From contig NZ_WJBG01000253.1 of NCBI RefSeq assembly GCF_009709555.1, positions 62,001 to 126,000 of the forward strand: 64,000 bases of DNA, in the 5' to 3' direction. Shown here piece by piece: positions 45,256-54,001 of this stretch. The number at the start of each line of letters is the position of its first letter. Position 1 is the stretch's first letter. The DNA comes from Streptomyces blattellae. GTDB taxonomy: Bacteria > Actinomycetota > Actinomycetes > Streptomycetales > Streptomycetaceae. A program made the position numbers and the translations under genes. The notes beneath the pieces were generated by a model. That model worked only from the letters and a program-made list of their open reading frames with translations. It was not told the DNA's origin and did not search any database.

Positions 45256-46128
45256 GTGACCAGCTCAGCGTCCGTTCCCCCGCCGCACGGCGCCCGCCTC
45301 CGCCGACTGCACACGGCCCGTGGCGACTTCGCTGCCGTCGACTCGCCCGTGCGCTCCGGCATCGAGCCGAAGGGCGTCGTGCTGATGGTCCCCGGCTACA
45401 CGGGCAGCAAAGAGGACTTCACGCTGATGCACGAGCCGCTGACCGCGCGCGGTTACCGGGTCGTGGCCGTGGACGGCCGCGGACAGCACGAGTCCGACGG
45501 CCCGGAGGACGATGAATCGGCCTACGCACAGGCCGAGTTGGCGAAGGACGTCCTCGCCCAGACCGCGGCGCTCGGCACGCCCCTGCACCTCCTCGGGCAC
45601 TCCCTCGGCGGCCTGATCGCCCGCGCCGCCGTCCTCATCGACCACTCGCCCTTCCGCTCGCTCACCCTGATGTCCTCGGGTCCCGCCCAGGTCTCCGACT
45701 CCCAGCAGCAGCGCATCAAACTGCTGCGGGACACGCTCGCGGTGCTGACCATGCCCGAGGTGTGGGAGGCGATCCTGGCCATGGGCCCCCCGGAGGAGGT
45801 CGGCGGCCCGGCCCGCGGAATCGGTGACCTGGGCCAGCTCCAGCGACGCTGGCTGGGCAACAGGCCCGCCCAGCTCATCGCGACGGGCCGCCAGTTGTGC
45901 ACCGAGCCGGACCGGGTCGCCGAACTCGCCGCCGTGCCGCTCCCGTTCCATGTGCTGTCGGGTTCCCGCGACGACGCCTGGCCGGTGACGCTCCTCGACG
46001 ACATGGCCGTACGGCTGAAGGCGCACCGCACGGTCGTGGCCGATGCCGATCATTCGCCCAACGCGGACCAGCCGCTCCCCACGGCCCACGCCCTCGCGGA
46101 CTTCTGGGACGCCGTCGGCCGGGAATGA
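45256..46128 (+). CDS. Alpha/beta hydrolase (monoglyceride lipase-like)
   Basis: 290-aa hydrolase. Nucleophile GHSLGGLIAR; oxyanion PGYTGSKEDF; acid in GSRDDAWP; His in DADHSPNADQ. GTG start at the beginning of the open frame. Cytosolic. Substrate unknown. Confidence 0.88.
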   Translation: MTSSASVPPPHGARLRRLHTARGDFAAVDSPVRSGIEPKGVVLMVPGYTGSKEDFTLMHEPLTARGYRVVAVDGRGQHESDGPEDDESAYAQAELAKDVLAQTAALGTPLHLLGHSLGGLIARAAVLIDHSPFRSLTLMSSGPAQVSDSQQQRIKLLRDTLAVLTMPEVWEAILAMGPPEEVGGPARGIGDLGQLQRRWLGNRPAQLIATGRQLCTEPDRVAELAAVPLPFHVLSGSRDDAWPVTLLDDMAVRLKAHRTVVADADHSPNADQPLPTAHALADFWDAVGRE

Positions 46129-46342
46129 GCCAAGCGCTCCGCACTGGAAGCCCGGCACGTCGGCCGCAGGTCCGTCTCGTCGCCGTCCTCGCCGTCGTCG
46201 CCGTCCTCGCCGTCCTCGCCGTCGTGACCGTCGTCACCGCAGCCGCATATGTGGACGTGGGCGCGGACGTGGATGTGGATGTGGATACGGCCCCGCACCC
46301 CTCGGGACGCTGCCGAAACACACCGGACGCCGACGGACCCGC
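46129..46342. other. Low-complexity intergenic region
   Basis: Between convergent genes. Contains tandem GTCGCCGTCCTC units (~46177-46235) and GTGGATGTGGATGTGG (46267-46285). A plus-strand ATG overlapping the hydrolase stop opens a frame with a Val/Ala/Leu membrane-like helix, but it runs into the opposing gene. Not called as CDS. Confidence 0.4.
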
Positions 46343-47236
46343 TCAGTACAGCGTCTGCAGGTGCTCCCAGAAGCCGTCGCGCAGCGCCCGGCGCAGATCC
46401 GCCTGGCCGCGCAGCGAGTACTGCAGCAGCCCCTCCGCCTCCACCAGCAGGTCCTGGTCCACCGATCCGGGCAGATACGGATGCCCGGGCAGCAGTTCCA
46501 CCAGCGACTCCCGCCCGCGCGCCGCCAGCCACTTCGCCGCGATCTGCGCGCCGACGAACCGCACGTCCTCGCGGGTGGGGCGGGCGCCCGTGGCCTCGTA
46601 GGGGGGTGCGGTGCGCCGGGCGACGTACGGCTTGAAGAAGTCGAGGTCCAAGGTGCGCTGGCTGTCGACCTCCCAGAGCAGCGGCTCCGCCTGGTTGCGG
46701 CCCTCCGGTGCCTCGATGCCCCACAGGTGCACCCGCGCGCCGTACCCCTGCGCCGCCTCCACGGCCGACACCAGGTCCTCGTCGCCGCCGAGCAGGGCAG
46801 CGTCGCTGATCGCGCGGTGCCGGGCGAGCGACTCCAGGTCGGAGCGGATCAGCGAGTCGACGCCCTTCTGCTGGTTGTTGGCGTTGAGATTGCCCAACCG
46901 CACCTTGACGTCGGGGAGTTCGGCGATGGACTGCTGCTCGGCGGTGTGGATACGGCGGCGGGCGCCGTCGTACCAGTAGACCCGCAGCAGCCTGCTGTCC
47001 GCGAAGATCGTGCGGGCTTTGTCGATGAGCGCGTCGATCAGCCCTTCGGCGTCGAGGTCGAAGGAGCGCCGGTCCTCGGTCCCGGCGACGAGCCGGCCCG
47101 CGGCCGCGTACAGATACCCGGCGTCGACGAAGATCGCATGGGTCGATGGCGTCTTCGCCACCTCGGCGAGCATGCGCTGAAGCAGCTCGTTGGTGCGGTC
47201 GATACGGGCGCCGAGCGCCGCGAGGTCGTCGTTCAT
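46343..47236 (-). CDS. NYN domain protein
   Basis: 297-aa protein with a PIN-like NYN nuclease domain: first acid in FVDAGYLYAAAGR (~residue 40), central GVDSLIRSDLESLA, and acidic GGDEDLVSAVEAAQGYG. The C-terminal ~100 residues are helical. N-terminal 30 residues form a coiled coil. Start at ATG 47236. Putative RNase; target unknown. Confidence 0.82.
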   Translation of the reverse strand: MNDDLAALGARIDRTNELLQRMLAEVAKTPSTHAIFVDAGYLYAAAGRLVAGTEDRRSFDLDAEGLIDALIDKARTIFADSRLLRVYWYDGARRRIHTAEQQSIAELPDVKVRLGNLNANNQQKGVDSLIRSDLESLARHRAISDAALLGGDEDLVSAVEAAQGYGARVHLWGIEAPEGRNQAEPLLWEVDSQRTLDLDFFKPYVARRTAPPYEATGARPTREDVRFVGAQIAAKWLAARGRESLVELLPGHPYLPGSVDQDLLVEAEGLLQYSLRGQADLRRALRDGFWEHLQTLY

Positions 47237-47427
47237 CGCCTCCATTGTCCCGGCGGTCACGCTGCGAACACAACCGATCCCAATGGGTCTCCGGAATCTC
47301 CGATACCCGACAGTAGTTAGCCGTTCGAAAAATTTCTTTAGCGTAGGGAATATTTGTTACACGCAGCCCGTTGACTACGGCGTACAGCAATTCTCCTCAG
47401 GAGGATGACCAGACGAAGGGAGAAGCC

Positions 47428-47580
47428 ATGCGCTTCGAGATCATGCGACTCGACGACGTCGACGGCACGCCCGTGGACACGACCGTTGTGGACGCCGCCT
47501 CCGTCAACCGGATCGTTCAGCAGGCCGCCGCCATAGGTCAGCGGCTGTGGATCCGTCCGGCCGACACCACGGCCTCGTAA
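47428..47580 (+). CDS. Small conserved Streptomyces protein
   Basis: 50-aa protein (MRFEIMRLDDVDG… ending RPADTTAS). ATG follows GAAGGGAG at 6 nt. Leader region is AT-rich for this genome (47325-47360). A strong terminator follows. No known function; I recall close homologues in other streptomycetes. Confidence 0.75.
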   Translation: MRFEIMRLDDVDGTPVDTTVVDAASVNRIVQQAAAIGQRLWIRPADTTAS

Positions 47581-47606
47581 CAGACGCGGATCACCGCAGA
47601 AGCTTC

Positions 47607-47644
47607 AGAGCCCCCGTCCGGCGCCGACGCCGGACGGGGGCTCT
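47607..47644. terminator. Bidirectional hairpin terminator
   Basis: Perfect 16-bp stem (47607-47622 / 47629-47644), loop GCCGAC, between convergent genes ending at 47580 and 47659. Confidence 0.85.
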
Positions 47645-47658
47645 GCGCTTGCGCGGTT

Positions 47659-48264
47659 TCAACTCGCCCGGATCACCTGTGTGACCCCGTTGATGATCTG
47701 CTGCACGGCGATCGCGGACAGCATCATTCCGGCCAGCCGCGTCACCAGGACCACGCCGCCGTCCTTGATGACCCTGATGATCAGCAGCGAGTACCGCATC
47801 ACCAGCCAGATCACGACATGGATGGCCACGATCGCCGACCACACCGACACCTGCGTGGCGGCACTGTCGGCCTTCTGCACGGCGAGGATGACGGAGACGA
47901 TCGCACCGGGCCCGGCGAGCAGCGGCATGCCCAGCGGCACGAGCGCCACGTTCACGTCCTTCGTCTGCTTCGGCTCGTCCGACTTGCCGGTGAGCAGGTC
48001 GAGCGCGATCAGCAGAAGCAGCAGCCCGCCCGCGATCATCAGCGCGGGGACGGAGACATGCAGATAGTCGAGGATCTGATGTCCCAGCAGCCCGAACACG
48101 GTGATCACACCGCCGGCCACGCAGACGGCCTGGAAAGCCATCCGCTTCTGCACCTTCGCCGGACGGCCGGAGGTCAGCGCCAGGAAGATCGGGGTGATCC
48201 CAGGGGGATCCATGATGACAAAAAGGGTGAGGAAGAGAGAGCCGAAGACGGCGACGTCGAACAC
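47659..48264 (-). CDS. MarC family membrane protein
   Basis: 201-aa MarC/UPF0056 integral membrane protein with six helices. Family motifs VIMDPPGITPIFLALT and VPLGMPLLAGPGAI. GTG start at the beginning of the frame. No established transport substrate; the MarC name does not imply drug resistance. Confidence 0.9.
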   Translation of the reverse strand: MFDVAVFGSLFLTLFVIMDPPGITPIFLALTSGRPAKVQKRMAFQAVCVAGGVITVFGLLGHQILDYLHVSVPALMIAGGLLLLLIALDLLTGKSDEPKQTKDVNVALVPLGMPLLAGPGAIVSVILAVQKADSAATQVSVWSAIVAIHVVIWLVMRYSLLIIRVIKDGGVVLVTRLAGMMLSAIAVQQIINGVTQVIRAS

Positions 48265-48315
48265 GGGGTGCCTTGCGGAAAGAAAGTGCGGACGTGGGTG
48301 CGAGGGTGTCGAGCC

Positions 48316-49173
48316 TCAGACTCCGCCGGTCCCCGGGACGGGAAACGCCCCCGTCGCCCGCCGCGTGATCTCCCCGTACACCTCGGGATCCGTCGTGTAC
48401 TCGCCGAGCAGGACCGTCTTCCGGCTGCCGTGGTAGTCGCTGGAGCCGGTGGTCAGCAGCCCCAGCTCCTTCCCCAGCCCGCGCAGCCGCTCACGCGTCT
48501 GGAGGTCGTGGTCCATGTGGTCGACCTCGATGCCGTCGAGGCCCACGGCCGCCATCTCGGCGATCGCGGACTCCGGCACGGTGCGTCCCCGCTTGCTGGC
48601 CGCCGGATGCGCGAACACCGCGACCCCGCCCGCGGCCTTGATCAGCCGGATCGCCTCGAAGGGGTCGGTCTCGTGCTTCTCGACGAACGCCCGCCCGCCG
48701 TCCGCCAGCCAGTCCTGCGTGAAGGCGTCGCCCACAGTCGGCACGACGCCCAGCTCCACCAGCGCGGAGGCGACATGCGGCCGCCCCACGGACCCGGCAC
48801 CGGCGATCCGCTCGACCTGCTCCCAGTTCACCGGCACGCCCAGCCCGTTCAGCTTGGCGATCATGCCCTTGGCTCGCGGCACCCGGTCGTCCCGCACCAG
48901 TTCACGCTCGGCCAGCAGCGCCGGCTCCTCGGGATCGAAGAGGTAAGCCAGCATGTGCATGCTGATCCCGTCGATACGACAGGACAGCTCGGCCCCGGTC
49001 ACGAGCGTCAGCCCCTCCGGCAGCGCGGCGATGGCCTCCGCATACCCGCGGGTGGTGTCGTGATCCGTCAGCGCGACAACGTCCAGCCCGGCAGCGGCGG
49101 CATTGCGCACCAGCTCAGCCGGGGTGTCCGTACCGTCCGAAGCCGTGGAGTGGGTGTGCAGATCTATTCGCAC
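48316..49173 (-). CDS. PHP-domain phosphoesterase
   Basis: 285-aa PHP-superfamily metal phosphoesterase. Metal ligands in IDLHTHSTASDG, LTDHDTTRGY, FAHPAA and SSDYHG. Matches YciV/RNase AM-like enzymes acting on 3',5'-nucleotides or RNA 5' ends. GTG start at 49173; 33 earlier codons have no ribosome site. Confidence 0.88.
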   Translation of the reverse strand: MRIDLHTHSTASDGTDTPAELVRNAAAAGLDVVALTDHDTTRGYAEAIAALPEGLTLVTGAELSCRIDGISMHMLAYLFDPEEPALLAERELVRDDRVPRAKGMIAKLNGLGVPVNWEQVERIAGAGSVGRPHVASALVELGVVPTVGDAFTQDWLADGGRAFVEKHETDPFEAIRLIKAAGGVAVFAHPAASKRGRTVPESAIAEMAAVGLDGIEVDHMDHDLQTRERLRGLGKELGLLTTGSSDYHGSRKTVLLGEYTTDPEVYGEITRRATGAFPVPGTGGV

Positions 49174-49311
49174 GAGGTGGAACTCCAAGCGCAACGGCAT
49201 CAAGGGGACACCCAAGAATAACGGTTGCCCGACCGGCCTAAGGATCACGGGGAGCCGCACGACAAGCCGCAATGAACCCGCAACCGCCCGCGCATCCCCG
49301 TCACCCGCCCC

Positions 49312-49953
49312 CTATGGCTCAAGCAAGCGCGGCGACAGCGCTCCGCAGGGCACCAGGTCCACCTCGGCCCCCGCATCCCGCAGATCCGTGAGCACCAGTT
49401 CGTCATACATCAGCAGCCCCGACTGCTCGGGCCACACGACCGCCCACAGCCACAGCCCCCGCGCCTCACCGGCGAAGACCGCACGGTCGTCGGGCGAGCC
49501 GGCGACATGCCACAGCGGGGTCGGACGCCCCGCGGCCAGCACCTTCGCCTGCGGCGGCTTCTCGACGTTCATGTACGGTCCCGGGTCGGGCCCGTCGATC
49601 CCCGCGTACCACGCACCGAGTCCCACGCCAAGCTCCTCGGCGACCAGGATCAGCTCGCCCATGCCGCCCAGCGGCCCCGGCCCCGAGCAGGCCACGGCCG
49701 TCGCGCGCCCCCCGCTGCGGTCGTCGCCCGCGCAGGCCACACCGGTGAACAGCCAGCCGACCGGAAGCGGCCAGGGCATCCACACGGGTACCTGCGTACG
49801 GTGCACCACGACGCTGAGTGCCTCGACGCTGGGCGGGATCACGGGCTGCAGCGGATGCACGGCGCCGTGCACATCGCACTGCCAGGAATCGGCGAAGAGT
49901 CCGGGAGCCCTGACCCGGCCACCACACTTCGGGCAACTGGGTTCGCCCCTCAT
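49312..49953 (-). CDS. DUF6758-type conserved protein
   Basis: 213-aa protein with an N-terminal zinc ribbon (PSCPKCGG… SWQCDVHG). Later segments include GPGPLGGMGELILVAEELGVGLGAWYAG and a Trp-rich GLWLWAVVWPEQ. Start at ATG 49953. Conserved in streptomycetes; function unknown. Confidence 0.78.
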   Translation of the reverse strand: MRGEPSCPKCGGRVRAPGLFADSWQCDVHGAVHPLQPVIPPSVEALSVVVHRTQVPVWMPWPLPVGWLFTGVACAGDDRSGGRATAVACSGPGPLGGMGELILVAEELGVGLGAWYAGIDGPDPGPYMNVEKPPQAKVLAAGRPTPLWHVAGSPDDRAVFAGEARGLWLWAVVWPEQSGLLMYDELVLTDLRDAGAEVDLVPCGALSPRLLEP

Positions 49954-50100
49954 AGGGCCCCACGGTCCTACCCCTGCTCCGTCACGTCAAGGACGATCAC
50001 CCGTCCGGCTGGAACGCCTGACGAGGCGCAATCAGATGTGCTTGCATTAATTTGCCGGGCTAACTCACTGCCTCCGCCAACTGACCGATGCCGACCGCCG

Positions 50101-50146
50101 GTTGGTGAGAGTTTTGGTGAGAGTTGGTGAGATCGGTCACTGACCG
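50101..50146. repeat. TTGGTGAGA direct repeats and palindrome
   Basis: Three copies of GTTGGTGAGA-like sequence (50101-50132), then CGGTCACTGACCG (50134-50146), just beyond the SUFU gene stop. Confidence 0.55.
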
Positions 50147-50147
50147 G

Positions 50148-50732
50148 TCAGTCCAGCGGGACGGACCTGCGGGACGGATCCCGCAGGTCCGTTCCGTTCG
50201 TCAGCCAGCGCTCCTGGAGCGCCTGGGCGCCGTGCACCCGTTTCCAGGCGGCCTCGTTCGGGGTCATGGGGAGCAGCGGCAGGAACTGGACCGGGTCGAG
50301 GGGCTCGTCGAGGTCCAGGTCCTCGACCAGGCCGCCCGGCTCGGCGACCAGGACCGAGGTGAAGGGGGCGCCGGGCCACAGCGGATCGCCAACGTCCAGG
50401 GACCCGCCGGGAGCCACGATCACGCCCTCCACCTGCGGAGAGGCGGCGAGTACGGCGAGCGGGCGGAGCACCTTGCCGGTGTCGGCGAGCCCGGATCGTA
50501 CGGAGAGGAGCAGCTCGGCGCGGGGGCCCTTGACCGGGTCGGCGACGACCGCGGTGGGGTCCGTCATGGGGTGCGCGGACATACCGAGCGTGGCGTAGCG
50601 GACGATGTCCTCCTGCTGGAAACGCAGCACCTCGATGCGTTCGGTACCGAGGAAGGTGACCGCGGCGCGGGCGTCCGGTTCGCCCAGCGCGCTGCGCAAC
50701 CGGGCCTCGACCAGAGGGAGAACATCAACCAT
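50148..50732 (-). CDS. SUFU (suppressor of fused) domain protein
   Basis: 194-aa SUFU-domain protein (MVDVLPLVEARLRSALGEPD; …EVLRFQQEDIVRYATLGMS; FLPLLPMTPNEAAWKRVHG, the family hallmark). Start at ATG 50732. Bacterial members often act as immunity or accessory proteins, but no toxin lies next to it. A perfect 12-bp inverted repeat (50163-50190) falls inside the last codons. Confidence 0.85.
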   Translation of the reverse strand: MVDVLPLVEARLRSALGEPDARAAVTFLGTERIEVLRFQQEDIVRYATLGMSAHPMTDPTAVVADPVKGPRAELLLSVRSGLADTGKVLRPLAVLAASPQVEGVIVAPGGSLDVGDPLWPGAPFTSVLVAEPGGLVEDLDLDEPLDPVQFLPLLPMTPNEAAWKRVHGAQALQERWLTNGTDLRDPSRRSVPLD

Positions 50733-50774
50733 GCGGTGAGCATAGAACTCGTCAGGACCGGGCAAACGAGCGCC

Positions 50775-51198
50775 TTGACACTTCGCTCGGCTGATACTCT
50801 TGCCCGTGGTTCGGGGCAGCACGCTGCGGCGTCGCGATCGAGTCCCGACGCCGACGACATTCCCTTACGAGGGACCGGCCGGAGGAGGTGGGGCTGCAAT
50901 GGATCGAAGTCGACCGTGCAGTAGCACCCGCTCTTCCCGCCGCTGACGTAGCCGCTCTGCTTCTCTAGCCGGCCGCCACCTCTCGCATGTTCTTCACCGC
51001 GGAAGAGCCTTCGTTTCGTATTGCCTGATCTGTCTGTCCCGCAGCAGTAGCTGAATCAGCAGCGAAGCTCACCACCGCGATGGTGCGGTGCTCCCCGCTT
51101 TGTGGACGTGCCAAACATGTGAAGTCCGGACGTCCCCATTCCGGGTAGTTCCACCCCTCGTCGGAGCCTTTCGCTGCCTGCCCGCGAAGGAGCCTGCC
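50775..51198 (+). promoter_or_regulatory. corA leader region
   Basis: ~470-bp gap before corA. TTGACA at 50775-50780 with TACTCT at 50795-50800 (14-nt spacing, short). A leader ORF follows, and CCACCTCT near 50976-50983 could pair with its ribosome site AGGAGGTGG. No match to the M-box was recognised. Confidence 0.45.
50899..50946 (+). CDS. 15-codon leader peptide ORF upstream of corA
   Basis: ORF MDRSRPCSSTRSSRR. Preceded by AGGAGGTG at 8-nt spacing, a near-perfect anti-SD match. It lies ~250 nt before the CorA start. Rich in Ser and Arg. Position suggests attenuation of corA. Confidence 0.5.
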   Translation: MDRSRPCSSTRSSRR

Positions 51199-52314
51199 AT
51201 GTCGATGATCCGCGACCTGCGTGCCGCCGTCCGTCCGTCCCGTCCGTCGCTCCGCAAGGACACCGCCGGGTACGACACGACGCGCGACCCGTCGACGCCC
51301 TCGGCCGTGGTCGACTGCGCCATCTACCGCGACGGCGCCCGCCTTGAGACCCCGGCGCCGCTCACCCCGCACGAGGCGATGCGCCAGGTGCGGCGCGACG
51401 GGGGCTTCGTCTGGATCGGGCTGCACGAGCCCACCGAAGCCGAATTCTCCGGTATCGCCAGTGAGTTCGGGCTGCACCCGCTGGCCGTCGAGGACGCCGT
51501 CCAGGCCCATCAGCGGCCCAAGCTGGAGCGCTACGACGACTCCCTGTTCACGGTCTTCAAGACCATCCACTACATCGAGCACGACGAACTCACCGCCACC
51601 AGCGAGATCGTGGAGACCGGCGAGGTCATGTGCTTCACCGGACGGGACTTCTTCATCACCGTCCGGCACGGCGGGCAGGGCTCACTGCGGGCGCTCAGGC
51701 ACCGGCTGCAGGACGACCCCGAACTGCTCGCCAAGGGCCCCTCGGCGGTGCTGCACGCGATCGCCGACCATGTCGTCGACGGGTACGTCGCGGTCGCCGA
51801 CGCCGTGCAGGACGACATCGACGAGGTCGAGACGGAGGTGTTCTCGCCGGGCCGCAAGGGCACCCCGCGCGGCACGGACGCCGGGCGGATCTACCAACTC
51901 AAGCGTGAGGTGCTGGAGTTCAAGCGCGCCGTCGCTCCCCTGCTCCGTCCCATGCTGCTGCTCAGCGAGCGGCCGATGCGGCTGATCGACCCCGACATCC
52001 AGAAGTACTTCCGGGACGTCGCCGACCATCTGGCCCGGGTGCAGGAGCAGGTCGTCGGCTTCGACGAGCTGCTCAACTCGATCCTCCAGGCCAACCTCGC
52101 TCAGGCGTCCGTCGCGCAGAACGAGGACATGCGGAAGATCACGTCCTGGGCGGCCATCATCGCCGTACCGACGATGGTGTGCGGTGTGTACGGGATGAAC
52201 TTCGACTACATGCCCGAGCTGCGCTGGAAGTTCGGCTACCCGATGGTTCTGACCATCACCGTGGCCCTCTGCTTCGGCATCCACCGCACCCTGAAGCGCA
52301 ACGGCTGGCTGTGA
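51199..52314 (+). CDS. corA: Magnesium/cobalt transporter CorA
   Basis: 371-aa CorA-family divalent cation channel. Large cytosolic N-terminal domain; GMN signature in VYGMNFDYMPE (~335); two C-terminal helices and basic tail (LKRNGWL). ATG start after GAAGGAG. Works with the MgtE-domain gene at 54.0 kb. Confidence 0.92.
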   Translation: MSMIRDLRAAVRPSRPSLRKDTAGYDTTRDPSTPSAVVDCAIYRDGARLETPAPLTPHEAMRQVRRDGGFVWIGLHEPTEAEFSGIASEFGLHPLAVEDAVQAHQRPKLERYDDSLFTVFKTIHYIEHDELTATSEIVETGEVMCFTGRDFFITVRHGGQGSLRALRHRLQDDPELLAKGPSAVLHAIADHVVDGYVAVADAVQDDIDEVETEVFSPGRKGTPRGTDAGRIYQLKREVLEFKRAVAPLLRPMLLLSERPMRLIDPDIQKYFRDVADHLARVQEQVVGFDELLNSILQANLAQASVAQNEDMRKITSWAAIIAVPTMVCGVYGMNFDYMPELRWKFGYPMVLTITVALCFGIHRTLKRNGWL

Positions 52315-52337
52315 GCGGCGCTGGCTAGGCTGGGCCC

Positions 52338-52850
52338 ATGACACCTGAGCTGCTCGACCGGGCCCTCGTCGAGGAGGCCACCAAGAAGTCCGGCCTCATC
52401 TGGGTCAAGGGGCCCGGCGGACCGGTCCGCGCGCTGTGGCATGTGTGGCACGAGGGCGCGGCGTGCCTGATCGGCGACGGGCCGGGCGAGCAGCCGCTGC
52501 CGGGGCTGGCCGACGGGGCCGCCGCCGAGGTGACCGTCCGCAGCAAGGACAAGGGCGGCCGGCTGGTCTCCTGGGCGGCGAAGGTGGTCGAGCTGTCTCC
52601 GGGGTCCGAGCAGTGGGACGCCACGGTCGCCGAGCTCAAGGGCAAGCGGCTGAACGCACCCGACGCGGAGGCGATGACGCTCCGCTGGTCCCGCGAGTGC
52701 CGGGTGCTGCGCCTGGAGCCGACGGGGACGATTGCACCCCTGCCCGATGACCGGCTGGCCGAGCCGCCGCTGCCGACGCCGGCGACCACGCGTCAGCCGA
52801 TGCCTGCGGGGCTGCCGAAGCTGCTGAGGAAGAAGCGCCGGCGCTCGTAA
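52338..52850 (+). CDS. Conserved hypothetical protein
   Basis: 170-aa protein; core KSGLIWVKGPGG…ALWHVWHEGAACLIGDGPGEQPLPGL suggests a split-barrel, flavin-reductase-like fold, as in many actinobacterial conserved hypotheticals. Basic C-terminus (LLRKKRRRS). 23 bp after corA. Function unknown. Confidence 0.75.
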   Translation: MTPELLDRALVEEATKKSGLIWVKGPGGPVRALWHVWHEGAACLIGDGPGEQPLPGLADGAAAEVTVRSKDKGGRLVSWAAKVVELSPGSEQWDATVAELKGKRLNAPDAEAMTLRWSRECRVLRLEPTGTIAPLPDDRLAEPPLPTPATTRQPMPAGLPKLLRKKRRRS

Positions 52851-52885
52851 CCGCCCAGCGCTCCCCGGGAAGTGCCGCAGTGCGC

Positions 52886-53028
52886 GGGCTGCGCCGATGT
52901 GCGGCTCCGCCGCGGGGCCGCAATGTACCGTCGTCCGTCTGCGACGCCGTCGAGGCCGGTCGCGCCCACCCGGCGGAGCCGCGTATCGATACAGCCCCGT
53001 GCCCCTTCAGGGCGCTGCCGGACCGTGG
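52886..53028. repeat. Two inverted copies of a dispersed palindromic repeat
   Basis: Forward copy ~52886-52925 (GCGGCTCCGCCGCG core) and reverse copy ~52965-53025, both related to 57122-57172. They lie between convergent genes. Confidence 0.65.
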
Positions 53029-53047
53029 CTGACGTCGCCTGGCCGGC

Positions 53048-53794
53048 TCAGGACGCCGGCAGCGCCTTGCCGTAGTCCACCGTCTCGTCCTCTTTCGGCT
53101 CCTCCAGTTTGAAGTCCCTGCCCCAGTCCGTGAAGCGCAGGGTGCCGGCGCTGCCCGCGCGGACCAGGCGGAGCGGATACGGCCGGCCCTGCAGGGAGAC
53201 GTCGAGGGTGCCGCCGGAGCCGTCGTCGCCGGCGATGCGGATGGTGCGGGTGCCGGACTCCTCGTGGTGGCCGTCGGTCTCCAGGGTGCCGTGCAGGTTC
53301 AGCACGCCGTCAAGGAGGACGTCCTTGTCGGTGAAGCCGCTGAACCTCTTGTACGAGGGGTCGCCCTGGGGCACCTTCACATACTTGCCGTCGAGCTTGT
53401 CGGCGGCGGCCGTGTCCTCGGAGTCGTCGCCCTCGGCGTGCTCGGGATGCCAGAACTCCGCGCCCGCCTTCAGGAACAGCTGCTCACCGATCCGCAGCAG
53501 ATGGAACGTCGTCCCCTCGTCGGTGACCTCTCCCGAGCCGCCGTCGGACGTCAGACGCATGTCGAGACTGTACGTGCGTCCGCTGGTGACAACGGTTCCG
53601 GAGAGGTGCACCGCGGTCGCGGACTCGGCTGCCGCACGGGTTCTGCTCTGGATCTCCTCGGCCGGCAGCTTGCCGACGCCGTTCGTGCCCGCGTCGGGGT
53701 CCTCGCTGCAGCCCGTCAGTACCGCCGTTCCCAGCACGACCAGGGCACTCACGAGTGCGGCACCGCGGGCAGGTCCGGCGGGAATCGCTGTCAC
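53048..53794 (-). CDS. LppX/LprG-like lipoprotein
   Basis: 248-aa lipoprotein: signal helix ALVSALVVLGTAVLTGC with lipobox LTGC, then an LppX_LprAFG-type domain (AVHLSGTVVTSGRTYSLDMRL; GEQLFLKAGAEFW). Predicted to be on the outer face of the membrane. GTG start at 53794 after AAAGG. Such proteins carry lipids in mycobacteria; role here unknown. Confidence 0.85.
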   Translation of the reverse strand: MTAIPAGPARGAALVSALVVLGTAVLTGCSEDPDAGTNGVGKLPAEEIQSRTRAAAESATAVHLSGTVVTSGRTYSLDMRLTSDGGSGEVTDEGTTFHLLRIGEQLFLKAGAEFWHPEHAEGDDSEDTAAADKLDGKYVKVPQGDPSYKRFSGFTDKDVLLDGVLNLHGTLETDGHHEESGTRTIRIAGDDGSGGTLDVSLQGRPYPLRLVRAGSAGTLRFTDWGRDFKLEEPKEDETVDYGKALPAS

Positions 53795-53926
53795 AGGTGA
53801 CGCTGCCTTTCTGACAAGGGTCCTTGAACGGCGTACCGCAGAGTACCGGGGCCGGGCGGGCCGGGCGGAGCCAGTCCGTCCGGACCGCTCACCAGGGCGG
53901 ATCCGAACGGGACGGGCTAGCCTGAA

Positions 53927-53942
53927 GCCCACTTGAGTGGGC
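53927..53942. promoter_or_regulatory. GCCCACTTGAGTGGGC palindrome
   Basis: 16-bp inverted repeat, 60 bp before the MgtE-N/CBS gene in the divergent region with the lipoprotein. Operator-like. Confidence 0.4.
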
Positions 53943-54001
53943 AATCGCATACAACACGGACACGGGAATTCGGACGACTCGGACGACAAGGAGGCGCAGC
54001 C

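Noticed and set aside
50148..50732. Polymorphic toxin-immunity pair based on SUFU domain
   Set aside because: No secreted toxin or WXG100 gene lies next to it.
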